Source: Microdochium bolleyi (Eukaryota; Ascomycota; Sordariomycetes; Xylariales; Microdochiaceae). Taken from it: 64,000 nucleotides of DNA. Made by a program: the position numbers and the translations under genes. The DNA lies in the NCBI GenBank assembly GCA_001566295.1, contig KQ964246.1, positions 1-64,000 on the forward strand, written 5' to 3'. Positions within the stretch are counted from its first letter, which is position 1. Each line of letters opens with the position of its first letter. This document shows positions 10,958-20,272 of this stretch, piece after piece. Below the pieces are notes generated by a model. That model was not told the DNA's origin and made no database searches. It saw nothing but the letters and a program-made list of their open reading frames with translations.

Positions 10958-13096
10958 ATGGGGAGCCCGACCCCGAACCTCGAATCCTTTACTCAACTCT
11001 CTGACCGACATATCAACATGGATCGATACCGCTATTCCGGGTCCTGGGGCGACCCCAACTGCAACTTGTGTACTGCACACATTCGGGAGCGGTGGTCCTC
11101 TCTGCACGTAACCCGAACGCACGCAGAGGATGGCTGCCCTTACTGCGCTAACATGCTAGAGGGACTCCTCTCCCTTATTCCCAACGTGGCGACTCGCTTC
11201 GGTGAGGATGCATCATTCCGGTTCCAAAACCACCGCGAGATGACTGTGTATGCGGACCCAAATGGCTCACTCAGTCATGCGCGTCCAAAGGAGAAGATCA
11301 AGCTGCAGTACCGCTGGTATATGATAGACGAGCAACAGCCGTATGAGCCACGTGGGGACACAGCAGCGGAAAGCAGTTTCGACGTGGCGAATTCCTGGAT
11401 TCAAAAGTGTCTGTCCAACCACAAGCTGTGCGGGAATGATGAGCCCACCGCACTCCCCACGCGGATTCTCGATCTTGGCGAGGGCACTAGCGGAGAGGGG
11501 GACGACGAGCTGGAAATCCGACTGATAGAGTCCTCCGACCAGACCGGGCGGTACATCTCGCTGTCCCACAGCTGGGGAGGCGAGCAACCTCTGACCACCA
11601 CGACAGCCACCATCGACCAGCACAAGGCGGGCATACCGCTTGGCAGTCTGCCCGCCACCTTCCGGGATGCCTGTCACATCGCGCGCCGGCTGGGCATCCG
11701 CTATCTGTGGATCGACTCACTATGTATCATCCAGGACAGCACGGCGGACTGGGAGCTGGAAGCCAGCCGCATGGCGAGCATCTACCGCAACTCGTGGCTG
11801 ACCGTGTACGCGACCGCGTCGTCCTCCCCAAGCAGCGGCATTGTGCGCAGCAACCAAGCCGTCTGGATTGCCGCTGACGACCCCGAGGACGAGACGCTCG
11901 ACATCCTGTTCCCGGACGCCGCCAAGCTGCGCCAGAACCTCCGCCTTTCCCTCCGCTTTGCTATCGTCCACCCCGACTTCAGCCGGTACGCAAAACCCGC
12001 CGAACAAAAGGACTCCTTCCCGTTACTAGCGCGCGCATGGGGCTACCAGGAGCGCCTCCTCGCGCCGCGTGTGCTGCATTTCGGCCCGCAGGAGGTGTTC
12101 TGGGAGTGCATGCAGATCTTAGACTGCGACTGCGGCGGCATCAAGGACGCGTCGCTGACCCAGCACATGGGCGTGTACGCGAGCCGCGACACCACCGGCC
12201 AGCTGCCTCCCAAGGTGTCGCACTACGCCGCGCTGCATGTGGGCAGAAGCACGAAGAGTACGATCAATCAGGCGAAGCGTAGGGAGAAGTTGCTCGCGCG
12301 CTGGCAGGAGATGGTGGAGGAGTACACGAACCGGTCCTTGACATTCTCGACGGATCGCCTGCCAGCTTTTTCCGGGGTCGCCGCCGAGATGGTGGATGCG
12401 CTCGGGATGAGGTACCTCTCTGGTCAGTGGGAAGAGACCCTACCTCAAGCGCTACTGTTCGAGCGAACCAACGCCACTGACATGGCGATGCTGGCTATTG
12501 ACGACGTCCGTCCGGCACCGTCGTGGTCTTGGGCGTCGCCCGATACTCCGGTGAGGTTTCTGGTTCCCTTGGCTGGGCCGCCGGAATGGGAGAAGCCTGT
12601 TGTCCACGCCAAGGTCTTGGAGGTACGGAGTACTCCATCTGGGACGGATCAGCGGGGACAGGTGAAACGGAGCGAGTCGTTCTTGATGCTCTCGGCGGAG
12701 CTAGTGAGGGCGTCGCTGTGCGTCGAGGATGATTCGAACCTCCGCCGTAATAAGCCGTGGATGCATATCGGGTATGCAGTAGCCAAGGGCATCAAGGGCC
12801 CTCAGGCTGCCTTGGGCCAGCTTGGGCTGGGGTCATTCATTATCCACGTGCGCAAGCACGAGCCGGTGATGTTTGTCCCGGACGTCCGCCTGTGTGATGA
12901 GCGCGGCGAGTGGATTTGGAAGGATGAGGACGAAATTTGGTGTGCAAGGATCATGGATTCGGGGGAGACCAAGTATTGGCTTGTTTTAAGACGGATTGGG
13001 GAGGAAGACTCAACTTATGAAAGAATTGGAGTCGTCGGGAATAGCATGGCTACATGGTCATCGCTCGACGACAAGACCTCGATCAAGATCGTCTAA
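10958..13096 (+). CDS. HET-domain (heterokaryon incompatibility) protein
   Basis: A single-exon gene of 712 residues. The open frame extends upstream to 10895, but the first in-frame ATG is at 10958 (MGSPTPNLES). A Cys-rich start (CNLCTAHIRERW, then CPYCANML) precedes the HET domain. That domain has the usual blocks: YISLSHSWGG, then LPATFRDACHIARRLGIRYLWIDSLCIIQD with SRMASIYRNSWLTVYATAS following (about residues 205-300). Further on comes RAWGYQERLLAPRVLHFG, the conserved RxWxxQExxL block. HET proteins trigger cell death when genetically unlike hyphae fuse, and many are paralogous genes of unknown partner. The C-terminal half carries the common PSWSWAS motif. No STAND, NACHT or WD module is attached. 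Function in incompatibility is inferred from the family only. Confidence 0.9.
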   Translation: MGSPTPNLESFTQLSDRHINMDRYRYSGSWGDPNCNLCTAHIRERWSSLHVTRTHAEDGCPYCANMLEGLLSLIPNVATRFGEDASFRFQNHREMTVYADPNGSLSHARPKEKIKLQYRWYMIDEQQPYEPRGDTAAESSFDVANSWIQKCLSNHKLCGNDEPTALPTRILDLGEGTSGEGDDELEIRLIESSDQTGRYISLSHSWGGEQPLTTTTATIDQHKAGIPLGSLPATFRDACHIARRLGIRYLWIDSLCIIQDSTADWELEASRMASIYRNSWLTVYATASSSPSSGIVRSNQAVWIAADDPEDETLDILFPDAAKLRQNLRLSLRFAIVHPDFSRYAKPAEQKDSFPLLARAWGYQERLLAPRVLHFGPQEVFWECMQILDCDCGGIKDASLTQHMGVYASRDTTGQLPPKVSHYAALHVGRSTKSTINQAKRREKLLARWQEMVEEYTNRSLTFSTDRLPAFSGVAAEMVDALGMRYLSGQWEETLPQALLFERTNATDMAMLAIDDVRPAPSWSWASPDTPVRFLVPLAGPPEWEKPVVHAKVLEVRSTPSGTDQRGQVKRSESFLMLSAELVRASLCVEDDSNLRRNKPWMHIGYAVAKGIKGPQAALGQLGLGSFIIHVRKHEPVMFVPDVRLCDERGEWIWKDEDEIWCARIMDSGETKYWLVLRRIGEEDSTYERIGVVGNSMATWSSLDDKTSIKIV

Positions 13097-13104
13097 ACAG
13101 TTAA

Positions 13105-13500
13105 CGGCAATACGGCACGGGCATTAACCACGAGACCGCCGTCTTCACGACCAGTGCTGGAGCTACTTGCGCCATCCTGTACCACACCGCGATGGTGCTA
13201 CTCGCTCACCAGCATTGCCAGTCTGGATCCACGCTAGATTCACCCGATTATGCCGCACCAGCAGCCTTGGACTCAAAGCCGTCCACGTCGCATGCCAGGC
13301 AGATCATATCCATCATGCGAGACCATGACCCGAGATATCTACGTTACTGGGATCCCTGCATGACGGCAGCTTTGTATCTTGCTATTCGACGACTGCACGG
13401 GCCTCTGTACGAGCACGAGGCTTTGGACTACAGACTGAGCTGTGTGACTGTCCTTCAAGGCCTCGGCTGGACGGCTGACCGCCTTGTCGCGGGGAATTGA
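13105..13500 (+). pseudogene. Orphan C-terminal fragment of a fungal transcription factor
   Basis: Beginning eight bases after the HET stop codon, an open frame runs from 13105 to a stop at 13498-13500. It reads as conserved protein throughout (YGTGINHETAVFTTSAG, ATCAILYHTAMVLL, RYLRYWDPCMTAALYLAIRR, LDYRLSCVTVLQGLGWTADR). The style matches the C-terminal part of Zn2Cys6 regulators with a fungal-specific regulatory domain. There is no DNA-binding half and no start codon before the conserved part; the nearest in-frame ATG, at 13192, lies inside it. I read this as a truncated remnant, perhaps cut off by the rearrangement that placed the HET gene here. It might instead be an unrecognised downstream exon. 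Confidence 0.5.
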
Positions 13501-14020
13501 GGCTGTGTCATCTCACTGGGCTCTCGAGCGGGACCTCGCATGAAGTTCAAGCGAAGTGAAGCACATATACGAAGAACCTTCGAGCTGTCCAATATTCTGC
13601 AGCCCAGCAGAGGCACAGGGCGGCAATACGAAAATTGGAATCGTAGCCATGCCAGGGGACTGTTCGGGCTGGGGTTATGTTGCCCCTTGCCCGAATGCGA
13701 CGCTATCCTGACAGTCGGCCTTCGCGTCAAAATCTGGGGCGCGACCAAATGCCCGCCAAGATCAAGGCTGAGCAAGCTTGGGCCCGAACCTTGCGAGCTT
13801 GATCAACCTCAAAGGTCCCACCTCTGGCAGCTTCCCCGCTGCTGCCTGTTCAAGCGCGACGCATTCTTGACTTTGATGGCCATATAATACCAGCTTTTCG
13901 CGCAAGGTGATCTTCGAGCCACAGATATACTCTGTTGCTTCAGAAGCACCCATGACCGACTTTCGCCGCATGAACAGCAGCACTCCTCACCACCAAAGGA
14001 TACCCCACCAAGATCACACC
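13501..14020. other. Intergenic, no gene seen
   Basis: About 520 bases with only overlapping short ORFs. It should contain the promoter of the GST-like gene that starts at 14021 (or at 13952 if the longer form is used). Confidence 0.5.
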
Positions 14021-14978
14021 ATGACACAACAACAACAACCGCAGACTCAACCACACCTAAGTCTCTTCCGCGGCTGGGACGACAGAGGCAAACACGTCTG
14101 GTCGCCCTTTGTCATCAAGCTCGAGGCACGCCTGCGCTTCTCAGGCCTCAAGTACGACACGGCCGTTGGGTCCCCGCGGACCGCGCCCCGGGGCAAGATC
14201 CCTTACCTCGAGGTCACTGAAGCGCACCACGACGGTGGCATTATTGAAACGAGGCAATTCAGCGACTCGGCGCTCATCATCCAGGAACTAGTCGGCGCAG
14301 GATCGCTGCCGGCGCTGAATGACAGGCTAGGCGCTTCACAGAGGCAGCATGATCTTGCGCTGCGGGCGATGCTGGAGGATAAACTGTACTTTTACCACGT
14401 TAGTGCACGCCCGAAAAGCTGCAGATGGACGTACGTGGTGAGGCTTTCTGACACCAAGGACTTAATAGACGTGGGAGCGGTGGACGCAGAACTACTACAC
14501 GATGCGCGACTACACGCTCTGGTCGGTGCCGTATCCCGTGCGCGTCGTCGTCGGGTTGTTGATCCATCGCAACGTGACAGCCATGCTGTACGGGCAAGGG
14601 ACCGGGCGGTTCAGTGCCGAGGAGATTGCGCGGTTCCGGCTGGGTATCTGGACGAGCATCAATGATGTGCTGGTTGAGTCGAGATCAAAGCGTATGGCGA
14701 GGGCAGATGGTGACAGGGACCGGGAGCCGTTCTGGGTGCTTGGCGGCGAGGAACCAACAGAAGCTGACTGCGCGCTGTTTGGGTTTGTCGTGTCGGTGTT
14801 GATAAGTACAGCGTGAGTTTACCATTGTTTTGACGAAGCGCCGTTGTCTCTCTGTTGCTGACAGTCCGCAAATAGTGGTCCAGATTCGCGCAAGGTCGTC
14901 AAGAGTTTCCCGGTCATTCTCGACTATGCCGGTAGAATCCAGGACAAGTACTTTCCTGATTACGAGAAGTTTTTCTGA
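14021..14978 (+). CDS. GST/metaxin-like protein
   Basis: Three exons, 14021-14398, 14469-14812 and 14876-14978, joined across 70- and 63-bp introns, give 274 residues in frame. The N-terminal thioredoxin-like GST half is seen in LFRGWDDRGKHVWSPFVIKLEARL and GSPRTAPRGKIPYLEV, and the SDSALIIQEL block follows, as in fungal GST-like proteins related to the metaxin/FAXC group. The helical C-terminal half carries EDKLYFYH, then ERWTQNYYTMRDY after the first splice, GEEPTEADCALFGF, and the ending IQDKYFPDYEKFF. In-frame ATGs also exist at 13952 and 13970. I chose 14021 because the region before it is low-complexity and the conserved part begins soon after. Glutathione transfer or a membrane-import role is possible; neither is shown by the sequence. 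Confidence 0.82.
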
Positions 14979-15460
14979 CTCTCAGCATGCAGTCCTGAGC
15001 AACAGTGTTATCTATAATGAGGAATAAACGGCAGTTTGTCAGCTTTGCAGTCAAGACCCGATCTCTACAATGCCTCCTTGATGAACATTTGACAGGCCGT
15101 GGCAAATACGAGGTCATGAAACAGGCTGAGCGTAGTCCATTTCGTACGGTCCTCCTGGTACATAAGGTTTGGTGCATACAAGAGATCTAAGAGGGTATGC
15201 CTGTCACGGAGTGTGTGCAGGTTGCGTATCGAGCGATGGTCGTCGTATTACCCTGCTGGACAGGACAGCCTTAACCCTGGCGACGAGCGCCGGTGAATAT
15301 GCAGGCTGCTGCTGAGATTTGTGATGCACGGGCACTCGCATCGTCCGGGGTCCACTACAAATGCTGTAAGCATGGGCACTGGTAGCCGAAGATCCGGCAT
15401 ATCCATTATTACGTACGAATTTCGTGCGAACTAAGCCTAAGAAGGGCGATACATATCTAG
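14979..15460. other. Intergenic, no gene seen
   Basis: Overlapping short ORFs only. Nothing with a motif, and no clear terminator or RNA gene. Confidence 0.4.
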
Positions 15461-16001
15461 TCGCCTCCTATTGCCTTTTTGTCGTACGTCCTACCAGAGC
15501 TCGCACTGCAGGTTCGAAAGAGATTCCGAAAGCTCCTTCTTGTGTACCAGCTGGTCTTCGACCCCTGGTTCTACTACCTGCCGTATCTGAGAGAGATATG
15601 TCTGCAACCACGGACGAATCATTAGTGCAAAGCACACATCAGGCACGGTTGCGGGCACCGGTTCTGATAAGACTACCAGAAACTTCACCACCGATGCCGT
15701 TGCTCTGTTCGTGATTCAAACCAAGACGGCTAGTGGCCCTGGCAGTCATCCACGTACGGACGGAGGTGGGCCTATTGAACGCTGAACACAGCCTTCCGGT
15801 CCGTGCACATGTTGACCTCATGACAGAGCGCAAAATTCGTCCTCCCGAGGATGGCTCTCCTGTCGGGTCCGGAGACGAGGTTCTTATCGATGGCCTGCAG
15901 TAGTAGAAGCAGCTTCAGGCGTTGCCTTCGGTGTACCTGCCCACATATATATCCGTGACGGCTTGCTGGGAGCCGCTATGCTTGCACTTATAGATGCGTA
16001 A
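15461..16001 (+). pseudogene. Decayed gene fragments, family unknown
   Basis: Successive plus-strand segments in different frames look like conserved protein. The first runs 15461-15625 (ELALQVRKRFRKLLLVYQLV, then DPWFYYLPYLREICLQ) and ends at a stop. A second runs 15642-15785 (TTRNFTTDAVALFVIQTKTA). A third runs 15888-16001 (RWPAVVEAASGVAFGVPAHI, then YIRDGLLGAAMLALIDA). The run of well-formed segments separated by stops and frame changes is what a decayed gene leaves. I cannot name the family. Unrecognised introns are an alternative, though the gaps lack convincing splice sites. Confidence 0.35.
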
Positions 16002-16888
16002 GAGTTCCCGGGCACCAGACTGCAGATTTCGGTTAATTGAAGCTCAGCTCGACCATCTCGAGCAACGACAGGCACTACCGGGTCTTCTGCACATTTGAAA
16101 CATACGGAACCCTGCGATCCAGATTTCACGAATAATCAGATACAATCAACTTCGAGAGTGGGAAGCGGGAACTACAACTCTGCACAGTCCACAGAGTCTT
16201 CCGCAAAGAGCCGTAAGGCTCCCACAATTACGCCTTTTGCCGAGGCCACTACTATCCAGTCTGTCAGCCTTGATTATACTGAGTGATATTTGACACGCTC
16301 GTTTCAAGCCCATCCGAGGTGGGTGTTTGGTGTCGTCAAGTCAGAGAACGAGAGCATGAGAAAGGCAGAGGCCGTCACGGCGGCCGTTACCTGTTTCGCC
16401 TCAAGTAGCTGAAAATCAAAGACAGCACGTTACAGTTCGCCTGTATGAATGGCTGCTAATTAGTGGGATAACCTAAAAGTTGCGCTATCGAGATGTAGCA
16501 ACTTGTCGCAAGGATCAGGTTAATATATCTGTTAAGCTATTTAAGGTTCTACTACAGGGATAGATGTAATAGGGCTGCAGTGGACTATGCTGTATCCCGT
16601 ACGTAATTATTATAAGAATGCGATAGAATGCCACATTGCATGTATTTAAGTCTTAAATTATCAACCTTATGGAAGATAGTACTTAACCTGTAACAAGACT
16701 ATAATACAGTTTCTCTACGGTATAATCTTTAAACGCTTCTAGTAAATATCGAGTCCTAATACGTGCTCTACGAAATATTACCATGTTTCCCAATTTCATA
16801 GCATTACTTCCCCTTCTGCGATAACGTTAAAGAAAGAAACAAAGAAAGAAACTTAATATATGACAGGGTGTACACCTAGAGAGTGCTC
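16002..16888. other. AT-rich non-coding stretch
   Basis: From about 16440 to 16870 the DNA becomes AT-rich and rich in TpA, with a short aaag-type purine repeat near 16830-16855. No ORF of interest. This may be a weakly RIP-affected remnant or plain intergenic DNA. Confidence 0.4.
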
Positions 16889-18238
16889 TTATTCTAAAGC
16901 ATTCTCCGCCGGCTTCGGCCATTCGTAAACATTGAAGTAGATTTGACTCACTCTTAACCAGGCCACCTGGTCTTGCCACAACACCTTCCATTGGTCGTGA
17001 TACCTCTTGGAGCAGCCCATGCTATGCTTCACGGTCTGCACCTAACGAATCCCGATCCCACGACCGAACCCTTTGAAACTGGCCTCGAAAGAGGTTCCGA
17101 GACAGGAGCTCACTATAGAGATTGCGGGGGTTCTGCGTTAGCGGCCTATGAAGGGACGGTTGGCAACGAACAGCGTACATCACTATGATAGTAAGGCATA
17201 ACTCACCATGGCTTATAAACTTCCAACGAGGGGCCTCCCAAATGCGCTTCGCTGTGTCCAGCCTATCGCGATGCGCGGCCGTGGAGCTGAATATGGTCCG
17301 TAGCACTATCTGATTGGGTCCATGTGGAGGCAAAACGTTGTGGGCTTAACTTTCTTACTGGCTTTGCTGGTTTTGCTGGACGAGTTTGAGAGTGATTCAT
17401 ACCAAATTTGGCTGGCTACATGGTACTGAAGTGACTAATCATCTACGCCATTGCCGGGACATCGCGATGGCACGTGCTGCAGTGGCTTGGGTCAGCTACG
17501 AGATAACTCTGGTTTGATGTGAAGGTTGTCGATCAGCCATAAGCAGCCTACTCTGATTTATAGAGTGTGACATTGAGCAGGTAAGGTACGTACCGGTGCT
17601 CGTATAGCACCGACGAGTCAGCATTGAGAGCTCCCCTGGAGGATATAGACCGAGTTTCAGTGCTCGCAGTCACTCTTTTAGAATCTTTCCTTGTAGACAG
17701 ACTACTATCAATTTCCACTGTTGAAATCATTCATTCTAAGCTCTGTCGAGCGTAGGAACGTTACTTGCACGAAACGTCACATAGAGATAGCCGGGTCTTG
17801 GGCACCGCCACTGAAACTGGCAGTTGGAACAGGCACATCTCCAAGCTTTACTGTTCACGAGAGTTAATGTCATACGATACTTATGTAGTTGTTCAGACAT
17901 AGCCTTAATCCAGTTGTCCCGGAAGAGACCTAGGCTAACGCGATCGCGCCATGAGATACCGCGCTCCGTAGAATGTCGGGTTCAGCGTTGCAGGTCAAGC
18001 CTAAAGTCCGCACAGGACGTCGTGCAGGCCGCGATTGCATGCTCCGATTGCTTGGCCACCATCATACCCAGGACTGTCCATTACTGCTGACTGACTCTTG
18101 CCAGGCGACACAAGAGCGCTAACGACGGGGGTGGCCTCGGAGATCTTCCGAAGGTCGTCCAGCAGGAGACGTGTCGCATGGAGTGCTGGGCCCATCGGTA
18201 CCGATTACGCCCGCTCTAATGCTAAACGGATCGGCCAT
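16889..18238 (-). pseudogene. Decayed gene with fungal STAND-type N-terminal domain
   Basis: On the minus strand an ATG at 18238 opens MADPFSIRAGVIG, the hallmark start of the helical N-terminal domain common in fungal STAND/ankyrin-type proteins. Its continuation (ALHATRLLLDDLRKISEA, then GGQAIGACNRGLHDVL) lies in another frame. A later block (SWRDRVSLGLFRDNWIKAMS, then EQLHKYRMTLTLV) follows after a further frame change and a TGA stop. Downstream pieces include PNQIVLRTIFSS at about 17315 and a C-terminal segment ending VYEWPKPAENALE at the stop 16889-16891. That last segment has an in-frame TAG shortly before it. Several independent lesions show that the gene is dead. Assignment of the downstream pieces to the same gene is inference. 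Confidence 0.6.
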
Positions 18239-19113
18239 ACTGAATCAGACGATGTGCTGATTGCCGAGCCAGTCCTGTACCCCTTTTTGCAGCTGTGATC
18301 TACTGGGACTGGACCCTGAAAAGGACATGGGGAACCGTGGACCACAGAGGAGGACCCGGCGGCCGTTGGACTTGGGCAGGGAAGCGCGCATTGCATGCAT
18401 GTTGTCAACCTTGCAAAGCGTGCTCAAGAAGGTGCCCGGAGGATGAGGCCATTTGAAATTTCAGAGATGCCAGGTGCACACTAGCTGCATTGTGCGGGCG
18501 TCGCAATCTTTTGGAAGGGTTCTTGCCCCTATTGGTTGACTGCGACACGCCAGCACATGTTGGTAGGGTAGGCGTGTCAACCCTGCGTCTGACCCAGAAA
18601 ACAAGAATTCTGGCCCTCCAGGGTCGCTGGGAATGACCTCACGAAGTCCCTCAGCCCAACGAGATGCCCGACCCCCAACAGCGACCTTGCTGGCTGGCAT
18701 GAGCTGCTGCCGCCCTTCCGCCGGACTTGGCTGGGGCTGACGCACCGGCTTCTCAGCCGTGTAACTCGACACGTAACAATCGGCTCATCCACATATGCCG
18801 TTGGCTGCCATGGCTCCCATCCCGTAGCGTCATTGCTTGCTGGCATTGGCATGTTGCAACGCCCTGCCTCCAGCCTTCTGTGGACTAAGGCCGGCGGCTG
18901 ACTAGTCGTATATCATCCCCGCCCATCCTGTGCCTTTCAGGCCCGTTTTTTCACACCTTCTCCCTCGCATCACGATAGTTGTAAACAGAACTCACTACCA
19001 AACAACACGTTGCTGTAGGCTGTTGCAGCTGCAGCTTCACTGCCTCAGATACAACTATCCCACCCCAGCACAGCATCAAAGGAGCCCCCTGAGCCTTCTC
19101 GTCACGCCCAGCC
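18239..19113. other. Intergenic, no gene seen
   Basis: Short overlapping ORFs only. The last 200 bases should contain the promoter and 5' leader of the MARVEL-type gene at 19114; a pyrimidine-rich stretch precedes it. Confidence 0.45.
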
Positions 19114-19679
19114 ATGGCCTTCGCGGAGATTGCCGGCATGATCCTTCGTGCCGCGGAGCTGGCCTTTGCCGCTATCGTCGCTGGCATCAACGGCAGCTAC
19201 CTCCACGACATGGGTAGGCTCAACGTCGACTCGTGGTACCTAGCTCGCTTCATTTACGCAGAGGTCGTTGCCGGCATCTCCATCTTCTTTGCCCTCATCT
19301 GGCTCATCCCCTTCCCCGGTTCCTTTATCCACTACCCCATCGACATCCTCGTCTCAGTCCTGTGGTTCCCTGTTTTCGGCCTGATCGTCAATGTAAGTCA
19401 GCATCCTCTAATGAACCGCGTCTCCGTCGCACGATGTGATACGTACTAATACGCCTTACTGGATATCAGTACCTCGACGGCACCTGCGGCTGGGTCTTCA
19501 ACTGGGTTGACGTCACTGTCCTCGGCAACGACCTCTGCCGCTACCGGAAGACTGTCATTGCATTCTCCTTCCTCTCAGCCATCTGCTGGCTCGCCTCGGC
19601 CATCGTTGACATTATCTGGGTGCGCGACCGCACCACTCGCCGTTACGAGCGCCGCCGCTGGCGTACTTCGCGCGTCTAA
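19114..19679 (+). CDS. MARVEL-domain-like four-TM membrane protein
   Basis: Two exons, 19114-19392 and 19470-19679, joined in phase 0 across a 77-bp intron (GTAAGT donor, tactaat branch region, cag acceptor), give 162 residues. Four hydrophobic segments are visible: around residues 5-28, 45-68, 72-94 and 122-145. Between segments three and four lies a loop that runs NYLDGTCGWVFNWVDVTVLG, the Cys- and Trp-bearing loop typical of fungal MARVEL-like proteins. The C-terminus is strongly basic (RRYERRRWRTSRV), which would face the cytosol. Related fungal proteins sit in plasma-membrane or vesicle membranes, but their roles are mostly unknown. The start ATG has a good context (cagccATGg). Confidence 0.85.
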
Positions 19680-20272
19680 ACGAGCAGGGCATTGAGTGAC
19701 AGTGCATCGCCTAGACCTTCCCCGTAGTCTTTGGGCAATTGGTCTGGCCGAATGCTCTCACGTTGTCTCTGGAAGCCAGACATCTGAGTGCGCATTTCCA
19801 TCAAGCCGACTCGTCATGCTGGCCATCAACCCAGGGATGGCACCGACTGTGAAGAACAAAGCCAGAAGAAAAGTTTCATTTATTTGCTCCTTTTTTGCTT
19901 CATGCACAAATATCCCTTACTCGCTCCCCTCGATATCCAAGTTTTTTCCCAAAATCACAAAGCAAAGCAGATTGTCCCTTCCTGACAGAATTATCATCGA
20001 GTCGTGCTGCAATAGCCGTGATCGTTTCTGGGGGTAGTGCTGCCTGTATACGAACACCTTTTATACACATAGCTCTCCTCAAGTTACGCTGGGCACTGAA
20101 GTGGAACGAGATGCAGCACAGGTATCTTGAGGGAACAGAACAGCACATGCCGCTGCACAATCTCTTCGAACGCCTAAGGGTTAAGCGTAATTAACAGGTT
20201 CCCTGCGATAAATATTACAGTAGGATTCACCTTTAGTTCTTGCCTTACTAAACTATGGAGTGAAACATAAGC
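19680..20272. other. Convergent intergenic region
   Basis: About 590 bases between the 3' ends of the MARVEL-type gene and the secreted repeat protein. It should hold the two 3' untranslated regions. No gene recognised. Confidence 0.5.

Noticed and set aside
12721..12745. gattcgaacctcc resembling a tRNA T-arm
   Set aside because: It lies inside the HET coding frame, and no acceptor stem or D-arm can be built around it.
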